Of a DNA stretch of 15,383 bases, positions 6,208 to 14,011 are shown piece after piece; position 1 is the first letter of the stretch; each line of letters opens with the position of its first letter. Both the position numbers and the translations under genes were made by a program. Origin of the DNA: CAZMUD01 sp964569715 (GTDB lineage Bacteria > Chloroflexota > Dehalococcoidia > Dehalococcoidales > UBA2162); contig CAZMUD010000023.1 of assembly GCA_964569715.1 (NCBI GenBank), positions 1 through 15,383 on the forward strand. The letters run 5' to 3'. The notes under the pieces are model-generated. The model had not been told where the DNA came from. It did not search any database and saw only the letters and a program-made list of their open reading frames with translations.

Positions 6208-9200
6208 GTGAAAAGTAAATTCCATCTAATTATGGCTTTGGTGCTCGCCCTGACAATTAGTGGCGGGGTATATGCCTATACCTTCACTACCGCCTCAGGG
6301 ACGATTAATATTGCTGAGCCAACAGGAAATGTAGTCACCAGTAATGCGACGGCAACTCAGCCCGACTGGAGTTCTATCCTGCCGCCTCAGGACAGCGGGA
6401 TAGAAACTTTAAGGCCAAATGCTGCTGGCACCTACTCGCAGTGTGACGATATTGGCGATTCCCCTAACTACCTGTGTGTGGACGAGGTTATACCAGATGG
6501 AGACACTACCTATGTCAGGACACGGTTTGGTGCCACCGAGCTAGATACTTATAATATTGCTGACCATAGTGAAGGTGTTGGAGATATCACTTCGGTCACG
6601 GTTTATATCAGGAGCAGGGTTACCAACGGCACACATGATATCGAGACTGCTATTCGAACATACGGCACGAACTATTTTGGCGGCTTAACCTCAACATCAT
6701 CAACGTCCTACATAAATATATCGGCAAACTGGGCGACCAACCCATATACTGACAGTGCCTGGACCTGGGATGAAATTGACGCCCTGGAAGTAGGCGTAAG
6801 GCAATACGACCTGGGCCGTGGTGAGGCTAGGACTACTCAAGTCTATGTTGAGGTTAATTGGGAACTCAAAGAAACCTGTGGCGAGGTGCCCACCGGCAAC
6901 CTGTTTACCATAACCCCTAACACCATCTATACCGGTGACCTGGTGGCCAAGGTCTACCTGGCCAATACCGGCAACCTAACTAAAGCCTACTCATATCTCA
7001 ATATGAAGGTATACCTTGATAGCTCAGTTGAGGCCGGCGAAACGCCCAACTACCGGCTGCTCACCCTGCAAAATGGCGAGACCGCCTTCACTATGGAAGA
7101 ACTCCAGCCTATCGAAGGCACCTGGACGCAAACTAGTCAGACCGATTTTGAGAGTGGCAACCTAACCAATCTTGATACCTGGACTAGCCCCGATGATGTT
7201 ATACTTGACACCTTTTCTGATAATGTAACTGATAGCTTTGATGATGAAACCAACATTGCTTCTTCAGCCAATGTTACTGTTAGCGGTGGTCAGGTCAAAC
7301 TTATCGGTAGTAGCGGAACCGAAACCTTGAGACCGAATGCCGCTGGTGATGACACCAATATCTCCTCTCAGTATCCTGACTCGGGAGCACATTATGACAA
7401 GGTAGACGAGGTCACTGCTGACGACTATTCAACCTATGTCTTTACCAACTCAACCAGCTATCAGCGGGATTTATATAATATTCCAGACCACAGCACCGGC
7501 TCAGGAGCCATAGATAATGTTACCGCCTACTTTCGTTTCGCTATGACTTCAGCAGTTGGCGATGTTGGAATCTGGCAAGACACCAGCAACACCCACACCA
7601 TTGGAGCTGTGGGCGTCTGGACAGATGTTCCATTTAACAGCGAGAGTAAAATCAGCGGTAGTTTTGACCATACGAGCGATACCGAGACTGACTTAACAGC
7701 CGACGGCTGGTATCTCATCATGTATGAGATAAGGTCAACCTCCACATCTAACAGCAGACACGGTATATTAGCACGAGTTACTTTAGAAGGCAGTGCAGTA
7801 GAGGGCAGTGAAGGATACGGTTACTCCAGAAACAATGCCAATGATGAAGCATACACTGCCGGCGCCTGTATAGTCAACGCAAGCCTCAATGATACTGTAG
7901 TTGTTCAATGGCAACCTCAAGGTGTGGGTGCCTCTGATGTTCTGTCAAATTCCAAGACATCGCTTTGCATGATAAGGCTTCCTGATTCTCCCGATGTAGC
8001 CTATCTGAAATATACCGATGATAGTGATACAGGTGCTTACAGCGGTACAACCTGGGCCGGAAACGAGGTTCCCTGGGCAGACCAGGTAGTGGAAACAGAC
8101 AATACCGTAATGCAGAAGTCAGCTGCCAATGACTACACTTTCACCCTGAAAAAGGTTGCCAGATATTTAGTCAAATACGATATCACCTTTACAGCTGGCT
8201 CTAGTGCCAGGACCCAGAGAATAGCCAGGGCTACTCTGGCTGGATCCCCTATAGAGCAAAGTTATTCCTATGTGTATATTCGTAACAGTGCTGTCGATCC
8301 GTGCACTTTACACGCACTTTTCATTGTTGACAATCCTTCAACGAATCAAGACCTGATTATTCAAGCCCAGCGAGGTGCAGCAGATATAGACGGCTCCCTA
8401 ACTAGAACAGTCAGTTCCTCCAGTATTGAGATTATGGAACTGCCGTCGGGCGCAGAGACAGTAATCACCCATGATGACGTGGGCGGTCAGGATGTCGGTA
8501 GCACACAAACACTTAACTGGGCAAAAATTGAGGACCAGAGAGATGCGGCTGCTTTTACCAAATTTTCTGACACAACAATCGAGGTTGAGCAGGATGATGA
8601 CTATTTGCTTCTGGGCAATGGCTTAATCGAGGACGCAGATAAAACAAGCGGTACAAGGCTGGAATTTGCCGGTGACTGGTTTATAGATGGAGTTGAGAAT
8701 GATATAGGCGGGCACGGTAATTTTAAGAGAGGTAACCAAGCATCATCTGATACCTGGCAAGCTAGTCTAAATGCTCACACTATCCTCCAGTTAAGTGCAG
8801 ATGAGCAAGTAACACTTAGAACTGCGTTGGAAGGCGAGGGTGGAGGTGTTAATGATAATACTGTTGCCGACCAATGTGGCTTCTCCGCTCTCAAAATAGG
8901 TAGCCTAGTCATTCCTGGTGATGTCTATGCCCGGGCAGCAATTAAGACATACGGCACCGTTGATACCGGGAGTGAAGAGAGTACCGATAATGGCACCTTT
9001 GTCACCGAATCACACCAGTGGACGACCAATCCTGATACCGGCTCCGCCTGGACATGGGATGAAATAGATGCCCTGCAAATCGGCGTGGAACTCAGGACAG
9101 ACGCCGCCAGTAACAAGGCCGTTTGTACCCAGGTCTATATTGAGGTTAATCATGCTTACCATCCGACAGGAACACTTACTTCAACAAATCTATTATCCGG

Positions 9201-9918
9201 TGAGACAGTTGATAGCATAGACACTTTTGGCTACAACGCCTCGGCTATTCCTTCGGGAACAAGCTTAAAGGTTCAATTCTCAACAGATAACACTACCTGG
9301 TACAATGCGGCCGGCACTCCAGGCGGCTGGGATACTCTTTCTGGGGGAACGGATACCATAGACCTTTCCGGCTTAGGCTGGTCCGGGCCCAACTTTTATT
9401 ACCACATGCTATTCACCTCTGACGGAAGTGACACACCGGTTCTGGACGAGATAAGCGTTATCTTTTATTTATACTATACATCGGGCGACTTGACCTCCTC
9501 ATCCCACGACAACGGGGATGACCTTGATTGGGACTGGGGCACTATCTCCTTTACTACAAATGAGCCATCAATGACAGATATTGTGTTTCAGATAAGGACA
9601 GCAGCCACCGAAGGCGAGCTTAGCTCGGCTACCTGGTACGGGCCTACCGGCACCAGTGACAACTACACCACAACCCCCACCGACGTTAACCCTGTACACG
9701 ATGGCGACCGCTGGATTCAATACAAGGCATACTTCTCCGGTCCTGGCGATAGCACACCTACTTTGAGCGATGTCAGCATAACCTATAGCGCGCAAGCTGC
9801 AATTTATACAATTGAAGTTATCGGTGGCGGTTACTGTCTGGTTTCAGATAACACCTCGGAGTGGGACACCGGATGGACGGTAGTCCCAGAGTTATACTGT
9901 GAGGTTACACCCAGGTAG
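6208..9918 (+). CDS. Giant multidomain SipW-cognate surface protein
   Basis: GTG start at 6208; 1236 aa. The signal peptide ends SGGVYA (cut after Ala23) and aligns without gaps to that of the next gene. Order by residue: ~66-219, jelly-roll-like module (ETLRPNAAG ... WTWDEIDALEVGVRQY ... TTQVYVEVNWE); ~225-305, first part of the family core (LFTITPNTIYTGDLVAKVYLANTGNLTKAYSYLN); ~371-450, first half of a second module copy (TETLRPNAAGDD); ~470-900, three related ~130-residue beta-rich repeats, C1q/TNF-like in pattern; ~905-982, second half of the second module (RAAIKTYGT ... AWTWDEIDALQIGVEL ... TQVYIEVNH); ~985-1196, two beta-sandwich domains of the LKVQFSTDNTTWYNA type; ~1198-1236, last strands of the family core (GGGYCLVS ... 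VVPELYCEVTPR). The core is thus split by an ~890-residue insertion. Probably a large adhesin or tip subunit. Ribosome site weak, suggesting low expression. Confidence 0.8.
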   Translation: MKSKFHLIMALVLALTISGGVYAYTFTTASGTINIAEPTGNVVTSNATATQPDWSSILPPQDSGIETLRPNAAGTYSQCDDIGDSPNYLCVDEVIPDGDTTYVRTRFGATELDTYNIADHSEGVGDITSVTVYIRSRVTNGTHDIETAIRTYGTNYFGGLTSTSSTSYINISANWATNPYTDSAWTWDEIDALEVGVRQYDLGRGEARTTQVYVEVNWELKETCGEVPTGNLFTITPNTIYTGDLVAKVYLANTGNLTKAYSYLNMKVYLDSSVEAGETPNYRLLTLQNGETAFTMEELQPIEGTWTQTSQTDFESGNLTNLDTWTSPDDVILDTFSDNVTDSFDDETNIASSANVTVSGGQVKLIGSSGTETLRPNAAGDDTNISSQYPDSGAHYDKVDEVTADDYSTYVFTNSTSYQRDLYNIPDHSTGSGAIDNVTAYFRFAMTSAVGDVGIWQDTSNTHTIGAVGVWTDVPFNSESKISGSFDHTSDTETDLTADGWYLIMYEIRSTSTSNSRHGILARVTLEGSAVEGSEGYGYSRNNANDEAYTAGACIVNASLNDTVVVQWQPQGVGASDVLSNSKTSLCMIRLPDSPDVAYLKYTDDSDTGAYSGTTWAGNEVPWADQVVETDNTVMQKSAANDYTFTLKKVARYLVKYDITFTAGSSARTQRIARATLAGSPIEQSYSYVYIRNSAVDPCTLHALFIVDNPSTNQDLIIQAQRGAADIDGSLTRTVSSSSIEIMELPSGAETVITHDDVGGQDVGSTQTLNWAKIEDQRDAAAFTKFSDTTIEVEQDDDYLLLGNGLIEDADKTSGTRLEFAGDWFIDGVENDIGGHGNFKRGNQASSDTWQASLNAHTILQLSADEQVTLRTALEGEGGGVNDNTVADQCGFSALKIGSLVIPGDVYARAAIKTYGTVDTGSEESTDNGTFVTESHQWTTNPDTGSAWTWDEIDALQIGVELRTDAASNKAVCTQVYIEVNHAYHPTGTLTSTNLLSGETVDSIDTFGYNASAIPSGTSLKVQFSTDNTTWYNAAGTPGGWDTLSGGTDTIDLSGLGWSGPNFYYHMLFTSDGSDTPVLDEISVIFYLYYTSGDLTSSSHDNGDDLDWDWGTISFTTNEPSMTDIVFQIRTAATEGELSSATWYGPTGTSDNYTTTPTDVNPVHDGDRWIQYKAYFSGPGDSTPTLSDVSITYSAQAAIYTIEVIGGGYCLVSDNTSEWDTGWTVVPELYCEVTPR
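6422..6864 (+). repeat. 443-bp direct repeat, copy 1
   Basis: It matches 10138-10580 with no gaps and only 4 differences (6791, 6818, 6825, 6839). The first 369 bases are identical. All four differences change the amino acid (V/A, R/P, E/D, Q/R). Immediately outside the block the two genes fall to clearly lower similarity. It encodes the jelly-roll-like module of the giant surface protein. Confidence 0.97.
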
Positions 9919-9926
9919 GAAGAATG

Positions 9927-10946
9927 ATGAAAAACAGATTTAAGCTAATGGTGGCTCTGGTACTCGCCCTGACACTCAGTGTCGGGGTATATGCCTATAC
10001 CTTCTCCACAGCCACAGCGGTAATCGGTATTGCTGAGCCCACAGGAGATATAGCCACCTGTAACGCCACTGAGACCCAGCCTGACTGGGAAGATATCCTG
10101 ACACCGGTGCCGGATACAGAAATCTTAAGACCAGATACTGCTGGCACCTACTCGCAGTGTGACGATATTGGCGATTCCCCTAACTACCTGTGTGTGGACG
10201 AGGTTATACCAGATGGAGACACTACCTATGTCAGGACACGGTTTGGTGCCACCGAGCTAGATACTTATAATATTGCTGACCATAGTGAAGGTGTTGGAGA
10301 TATCACTTCGGTCACGGTTTATATCAGGAGCAGGGTTACCAACGGCACACATGATATCGAGACTGCTATTCGAACATACGGCACGAACTATTTTGGCGGC
10401 TTAACCTCAACATCATCAACGTCCTACATAAATATATCGGCAAACTGGGCGACCAACCCATATACTGACAGTGCCTGGACCTGGGATGAAATTGACGCCC
10501 TGGAAGCAGGCGTAAGGCAATACGACCTGGGCCCTGGTGACGCTAGGACTACTCGAGTCTATGTTGAGGTTAATTGGGAAGCCCCACCGCTCAGCGGTGA
10601 TGTGCCCACCGGCGACCTGTTTGAGATAACCCCGCATGCCGACTACACCGGTGACCTGGCGGTCAAGGTCTATCTGGTTAATACCGACAACTTGACCAAA
10701 GCCTACCAGTACCTCAATATAGAGCTATACCTTGAGGGCTCGGTAGAGGCAGGTGAGACGCCCAACTACCGGGTGCTCACCCTGGAGAATGGAATAGCCG
10801 CCTTTAACTTGGTGGGGCTCGCTGGTGGCAGCCACACCCTTTCCGTTACCGGCGGTGACTACGGTCTGATTTCACGTGACACCTCGGCATGGGAAGAGGG
10901 ATGGACGGTAATCCCAGAATTATACTGCGATGTTACCCAGAGGTAA
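9927..10946 (+). CDS. SipW-cognate exported protein with one jelly-roll-like module
   Basis: Start ATG 9927 is preferred over the adjacent ATG 9924: it leaves 6 bases to AGGA at 9917, and the signal peptide then aligns residue for residue with the previous gene (MKNRFKLMVALVLALTLS..., cut after Ala23). Product 339 aa. Residues ~71-218 are the module encoded by the repeat copy 2. Residues ~225-339 are the uninterrupted family core: LFEITPHADYTGDLAVKVYLVNTDNLTKAYQYLN, then NYRVLTLENGIAAF, then GGDYGLISRDTSAW and VIPELYCDVTQR. Aligning it to the giant protein shows where that core was opened, in the loop equivalent to VGLAGGS. The gene lies 8 bases after the giant gene and 3 bases before the signal peptidase gene, so it is in one operon. 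Likely a minor or adaptor subunit able to mimic the giant protein's N-terminal domain. Confidence 0.78.
   Translation: MKNRFKLMVALVLALTLSVGVYAYTFSTATAVIGIAEPTGDIATCNATETQPDWEDILTPVPDTEILRPDTAGTYSQCDDIGDSPNYLCVDEVIPDGDTTYVRTRFGATELDTYNIADHSEGVGDITSVTVYIRSRVTNGTHDIETAIRTYGTNYFGGLTSTSSTSYINISANWATNPYTDSAWTWDEIDALEAGVRQYDLGPGDARTTRVYVEVNWEAPPLSGDVPTGDLFEITPHADYTGDLAVKVYLVNTDNLTKAYQYLNIELYLEGSVEAGETPNYRVLTLENGIAAFNLVGLAGGSHTLSVTGGDYGLISRDTSAWEEGWTVIPELYCDVTQR
10138..10580 (+). repeat. 443-bp direct repeat, copy 2
   Basis: Partner of 6422-6864 at a constant offset of 3716 bases. It encodes residues ~71-218 of the 339-aa exported protein. The sharp edges of identity inside longer, more diverged homology point to gene conversion between the two genes, or a very recent module copy. 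Confidence 0.97.
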
Positions 10947-10949
10947 AGC

Positions 10950-11885
10950 ATGAAAAGAATGAAAGGAATATTATCACTGATAGCTAAAATAGCCACCCGT
11001 ATAGCTGGCTTACTCTCCCTAAGAGGGGTTGTGAACCGAACGCTGGTACTGATAATTATAGTAGCTGTCTGCGTGGCTGGCTTCCTTTCCATAAGAGGGG
11101 CAATGCCGTTCATGGCTGTCTTCGGCACCAGTATGGAGCCAGAACTCCAGGCCGGTAATCTAATCCTGATTGAAGAAGTGTCACCCTCTGATGTCGAGGT
11201 AGGTGATATTGTTGTCTTCACCGTCCCATCTGCAGTTCGGGAATACTATAATTACCCACCGGCAGTAGCTCACCGGGTGATACAGGTACGCACTTCAGAG
11301 ACCGGGGTAACCTTCCGCACCAAGGGCGACAATACCGGTGAAGACCCGTTCACGGTGCGACCTCAAGACCTGCTGGGACAGGTAAGTGGCCAAATCACTT
11401 ACCTTGGCCTTCCTCTTCTGTTCTTCCAGAGCCAACAGGGGTTAATCTTCATAGGTGTAGCCCTCTTGCTTCTTGCCCTTTATCTCTACGCTGATGATCT
11501 TAGCCGGGGCAGGCGGAGTCTGCAGAGGGGAATCTTCGCCCCGATCATTGAGGAAAACCAGCACACCAGCCGGATGCTGGAGCAGAGGATGGGAAGCTCC
11601 GAGAAGGTGCTAGACAAGTTTACCTCAGCTATAGAGCTTTACGCCCAGCACCTCGAGAGCCACACCTCTGCTATTCAAGGTCTCAGTGAGGCCTCTCAGG
11701 AGCTTAAAAAGGGTGCCGTCAAGCAGAATAAGGTTTTGGCTCGCCTGCTGGAAACCATAGAACAGCCAAGCCCTAAGAAGATAGAAGAGCCAGCGCCTGA
11801 GGTTGAGGAGACCCAGTTTCCCCCGGGGTGCGTCAGAAGCCGCCAAAGGGGCACCAAAGAAGAGAAGACATCTGAGACAGGCTAA
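10950..11885 (+). CDS. SipW-type (Ser/His) signal peptidase I with C-terminal coiled-coil extension
   Basis: Removes signal peptides at the outer face of the membrane; here probably those of the four proteins encoded upstream. The 311-aa protein has a hydrophobic segment at ~31-48, then FGTSMEPEL with the nucleophile Ser61, GDIVVF (85-90), VAHRVI with His108 in place of the Lys general base of ordinary bacterial enzymes, and KGDNTGEDPF with Asp127/Asp132. This is the archaeal/ER/SipW (S26B) pattern. A second membrane segment lies at ~164-182. Unlike the usual ~180-190-aa SipW, it continues for ~125 residues in the cytoplasm: a heptad-like helical stretch (~205-262), then an acidic, Pro-rich, Lys-rich tail with GCVRSRQRG. 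It starts 3 bases after the preceding gene, as the last gene of the cluster. The extension may tie processing to a cytoplasmic partner. Confidence 0.88.
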   Translation: MKRMKGILSLIAKIATRIAGLLSLRGVVNRTLVLIIIVAVCVAGFLSIRGAMPFMAVFGTSMEPELQAGNLILIEEVSPSDVEVGDIVVFTVPSAVREYYNYPPAVAHRVIQVRTSETGVTFRTKGDNTGEDPFTVRPQDLLGQVSGQITYLGLPLLFFQSQQGLIFIGVALLLLALYLYADDLSRGRRSLQRGIFAPIIEENQHTSRMLEQRMGSSEKVLDKFTSAIELYAQHLESHTSAIQGLSEASQELKKGAVKQNKVLARLLETIEQPSPKKIEEPAPEVEETQFPPGCVRSRQRGTKEEKTSETG

Positions 11886-11898
11886 TTATTAAACCTTT

Positions 11899-11935
11899 GC
11901 CTATGCTTAGTTCCCTCCCCTGATGTATCATAGGC
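11899..11935. other. Inverted repeat upstream of the prepilin peptidase gene
   Basis: GCCTATG (11899-11905) and CATAGGC (11929-11935) form a perfect 7-base inverted repeat separated by 23 bases, in the 89-base gap between the signal peptidase and prepilin peptidase genes. No U-tract follows, so it is not a clear terminator. It could be a regulator site with half-sites about three helical turns apart (30 bases from start to start), or it could be chance. Confidence 0.3.
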
Positions 11936-11974
11936 TCTGAGACAATATAGTTTATTACGGAGTAGTAAAAGAAG

Positions 11975-12754
11975 TTGTCTTTATTGATGCCGGTTTTCAC
12001 CTTGCTGGGCTTATTCACGGGCAGCTTCCTAAATGTGTGCATAGACAGGTTGCCTCAAGGACAATCTATAATTAAACCTCCTTCCCACTGTCCTGCCTGC
12101 AAGCATAAACTTGCCATTCTCGACCTCATTCCCCTGTTTAGCTATCTATGGCTGCGTGGTCGGTGTCGTTATTGCCAAGCCCCCATACCTCTCAGGCTCC
12201 CTATTGTAGAAGGAGTAACCGGCCTCCTGTTTGCCTTGCTTTACTGGAAATTCGGGCTTGGGCTGGAGCTGGTTATATCGCTCATCTACGCCTGCTTGCT
12301 AATCGTCATTTTCGTCATCGACCTGGAGAACCAGCTGGTCTTGGACAAGATTACCTACCCCAGTATGGCACTTGCCCTTGCCCTTTCCTTTTTCTGGCCA
12401 GGACTTGGAGTGATAAGTGCGCTGGGGGGAGGAGCTCTCGGCCGGCTGGTAAGTTCGCTGGCAGGAGGAGCTCTGGGGCTAGTTGCCATGGCACTGCCCT
12501 TTATTATCTATCGCCGTGGGATGGGGATGGGAGATATCAAGCTAGGGGCGCTGGTAGGGCTAATGACCGGTTTTCCATTGGTGCTCATAGCTGTGCTACT
12601 GTCATGGATAACCGGCGGGCTGGTAGCTGCCATCCTGCTTGCTCTCAAGATTAAAAAGCGCAAAGACCCTATACCTTTTGCCACTTTCCTGGCTGTCTCA
12701 GCTATGGTTACCCTGCTTTGGGGACAAGTAATCTGGCAGTGGTATCTGCCGTAG
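11975..12754 (+). CDS. pilD: Type IV prepilin peptidase / N-methyltransferase (PilD family)
   Basis: A polytopic membrane aspartyl protease that cuts prepilins after Gly and methylates the new N-terminus. 259 aa from TTG 11975; ATG 11987 is an alternative start four codons in, and neither has a strong ribosome site (GGAG at 11959-11962 is nearest). Seen: the N-terminal GSFLNVCIDRLP motif, the cytoplasmic zinc/methyltransferase loop with two Cys pairs (CPAC at 39-42, CRYC at 64-67) enclosing LDLIPLFSYLWLRGR, the first acidic motif VIDLENQLVLD (114-124) and the GMGDIKLG motif with Asp187. About seven hydrophobic segments follow the usual pattern, so this is a complete bifunctional enzyme. Its likely substrate is the prepilin encoded at 14905. 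It may also serve pilins elsewhere. Confidence 0.93.
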   Translation: MSLLMPVFTLLGLFTGSFLNVCIDRLPQGQSIIKPPSHCPACKHKLAILDLIPLFSYLWLRGRCRYCQAPIPLRLPIVEGVTGLLFALLYWKFGLGLELVISLIYACLLIVIFVIDLENQLVLDKITYPSMALALALSFFWPGLGVISALGGGALGRLVSSLAGGALGLVAMALPFIIYRRGMGMGDIKLGALVGLMTGFPLVLIAVLLSWITGGLVAAILLALKIKKRKDPIPFATFLAVSAMVTLLWGQVIWQWYLP

Positions 12755-12788
12755 CTATAGAGATTGCTTAGATTTCATATTGCTCTGC

Positions 12789-12818
12789 TTGACACATAGA
12801 GGCAAGATGCCTTAGTTT
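12789..12818 (+). promoter_or_regulatory. Possible promoter with an embedded palindrome
   Basis: TTGACA (12789-12794) is a perfect -35 hexamer. The best -10 at suitable spacing is poor: TAGTTT at 12813-12818 (18-base spacer), overlapped by TTTAAT at 12816. A 13-base palindrome AGGCA-AGA-TGCCT (12800-12812) fills the spacer, a place where a bound regulator would block or remodel polymerase. Transcription would begin only about 10 bases before the kinase start codon and cut into its ribosome site, which weakens the call. Confidence 0.3.
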
Positions 12819-12834
12819 AATAACGGAGAAGAAA

Positions 12835-14010
12835 ATGGAGACCAGGTATGAAAGGGAAGCATACCAGTTCCTAGCAACCTTTCGCTTTCTGGCTTACGCC
12901 CTGGCGGTGATGTTCACGCAGGTTGGGCCATTTCTGGGTGCACCGGCAATGCCTCCTCTGCAACTCTATATAATCCTGGGCACACTCGGCATCTATACCG
13001 CCTTGAGAGTCTTCTCTCCTCTCCGCTGGCGGGAGCGGAGCATGATGACCTACCTGATTCTGGCAGGTGATTTTTTGATTTGCATCCTGCTGATTATCTA
13101 CACCAGCGGTTTGAACAGTCCTTTTCTGCTCTATTCCCTTACCCCTATTATGACAGCAGCCCTTCTTTTTGAGGAAAGGATAGCTCTTTCCCTGGCAGCT
13201 ATTGCTTCTATCACCCTCTCCTTTACTCACCTGGCTCTGAGCCAGTTCACCGAAAGATTTGTCTGGATTATGCAGGGACACAACCTCACCCTGCTGATAG
13301 TCTATACCCTTTTCTGTTTTGTCATTGCCTTGGTACCTTACCGCATTAATCTGAATATCCGCCGGCGTATAGAAAGAGAGGCTATTATCGAGGAGCGCAG
13401 AAGAATTGCGCGGGAGATACACGATGGCGTGGCACAGTCACTCAGTTACCTTAATCTGAAAACAAAGCTGGTAAGCGATTCAGTTTCCGCTCAGGACACT
13501 GTGAAAGCGCTCACCGAGCTTGGCGACATTCGGAAGGTAGTGCAAGATACCTACGAGGATATCCGGGAATCCATTGACCAATTAAGCACTGAGACAAAAA
13601 ACCTCCCCATAGTATCAGCCCTGGCAAACTATATCAGGGAATTCGGCGCCAATAACGGTATCAAGGTTCAATTTGATGCCCCCAGGCCTTTCCCCAATCT
13701 TTCCCCTGTTGCTGAGTTGCAACTGCTGCGCATCGTCCAGGAATCTCTGACCAACGTCAGAAGACACGCCCAGGCCAGTGAGGTTGAGGTGAAACTAGAG
13801 AAGACCGCTGAGGCAGTGGAGATGATAGTCAAGGACAACGGGCAGGGCTTCACCCTTGCCGACTTTGAAAAAGCCCCTCCCGGCTACCACGGACTGAACA
13901 TCATAAAGGAAAGGGCAGAGACACTCGGAGGCAATTTGAACATCTCTACTGCCCCCGGGGAGGGGACAGCAGTAATGGTCAGCCTGCCTCTTGAGAAAGT
14001 GAGGTTATGA
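12835..14010 (+). CDS. Membrane histidine kinase (NarX/DesK-type, HisKA_3)
   Basis: Sensor kinase of a two-component pair with the next gene. ATG 12835 follows GGAGAAG; 391 aa. Residues ~15-168 hold about six hydrophobic membrane segments with very short loops and no extracellular domain, so it probably senses something in or at the membrane. The HisKA_3 motif EERRRIAREIHDGVAQSLSYL places the phosphorylated His at 196. The HATPase domain has the N-box ESLTNVRRHA (Asn307), DNGQGF (334-339), GYHGLNIIKERA (350-361) and GEGTAV. All catalytic residues are present. It sits between the prepilin peptidase and pilin genes, suggesting that the pair controls pilus expression. One base separates it from the response regulator gene. 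Confidence 0.93.
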   Translation: METRYEREAYQFLATFRFLAYALAVMFTQVGPFLGAPAMPPLQLYIILGTLGIYTALRVFSPLRWRERSMMTYLILAGDFLICILLIIYTSGLNSPFLLYSLTPIMTAALLFEERIALSLAAIASITLSFTHLALSQFTERFVWIMQGHNLTLLIVYTLFCFVIALVPYRINLNIRRRIEREAIIEERRRIAREIHDGVAQSLSYLNLKTKLVSDSVSAQDTVKALTELGDIRKVVQDTYEDIRESIDQLSTETKNLPIVSALANYIREFGANNGIKVQFDAPRPFPNLSPVAELQLLRIVQESLTNVRRHAQASEVEVKLEKTAEAVEMIVKDNGQGFTLADFEKAPPGYHGLNIIKERAETLGGNLNISTAPGEGTAVMVSLPLEKVRL

Positions 14011-14011
14011 A

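Noticed and set aside
6422..10580. Direct repeats as ends of a transposon or integrated element
   Set aside because: The repeats are in-frame coding modules. There is no transposase, integrase, terminal inverted repeat or target duplication.
12148..12654. Open frame of 168 codons on the plus strand inside the prepilin peptidase gene
   Set aside because: It overlaps the intact peptidase motifs in another frame, is rich in Arg/Ser/Cys/Pro, and matches no family.
12871..13422. Open frame of 183 codons on the minus strand
   Set aside because: It lies wholly opposite the histidine kinase membrane region, has low-complexity Gln/charged composition, no recognisable domain and no ribosome site. It is a codon-bias shadow.
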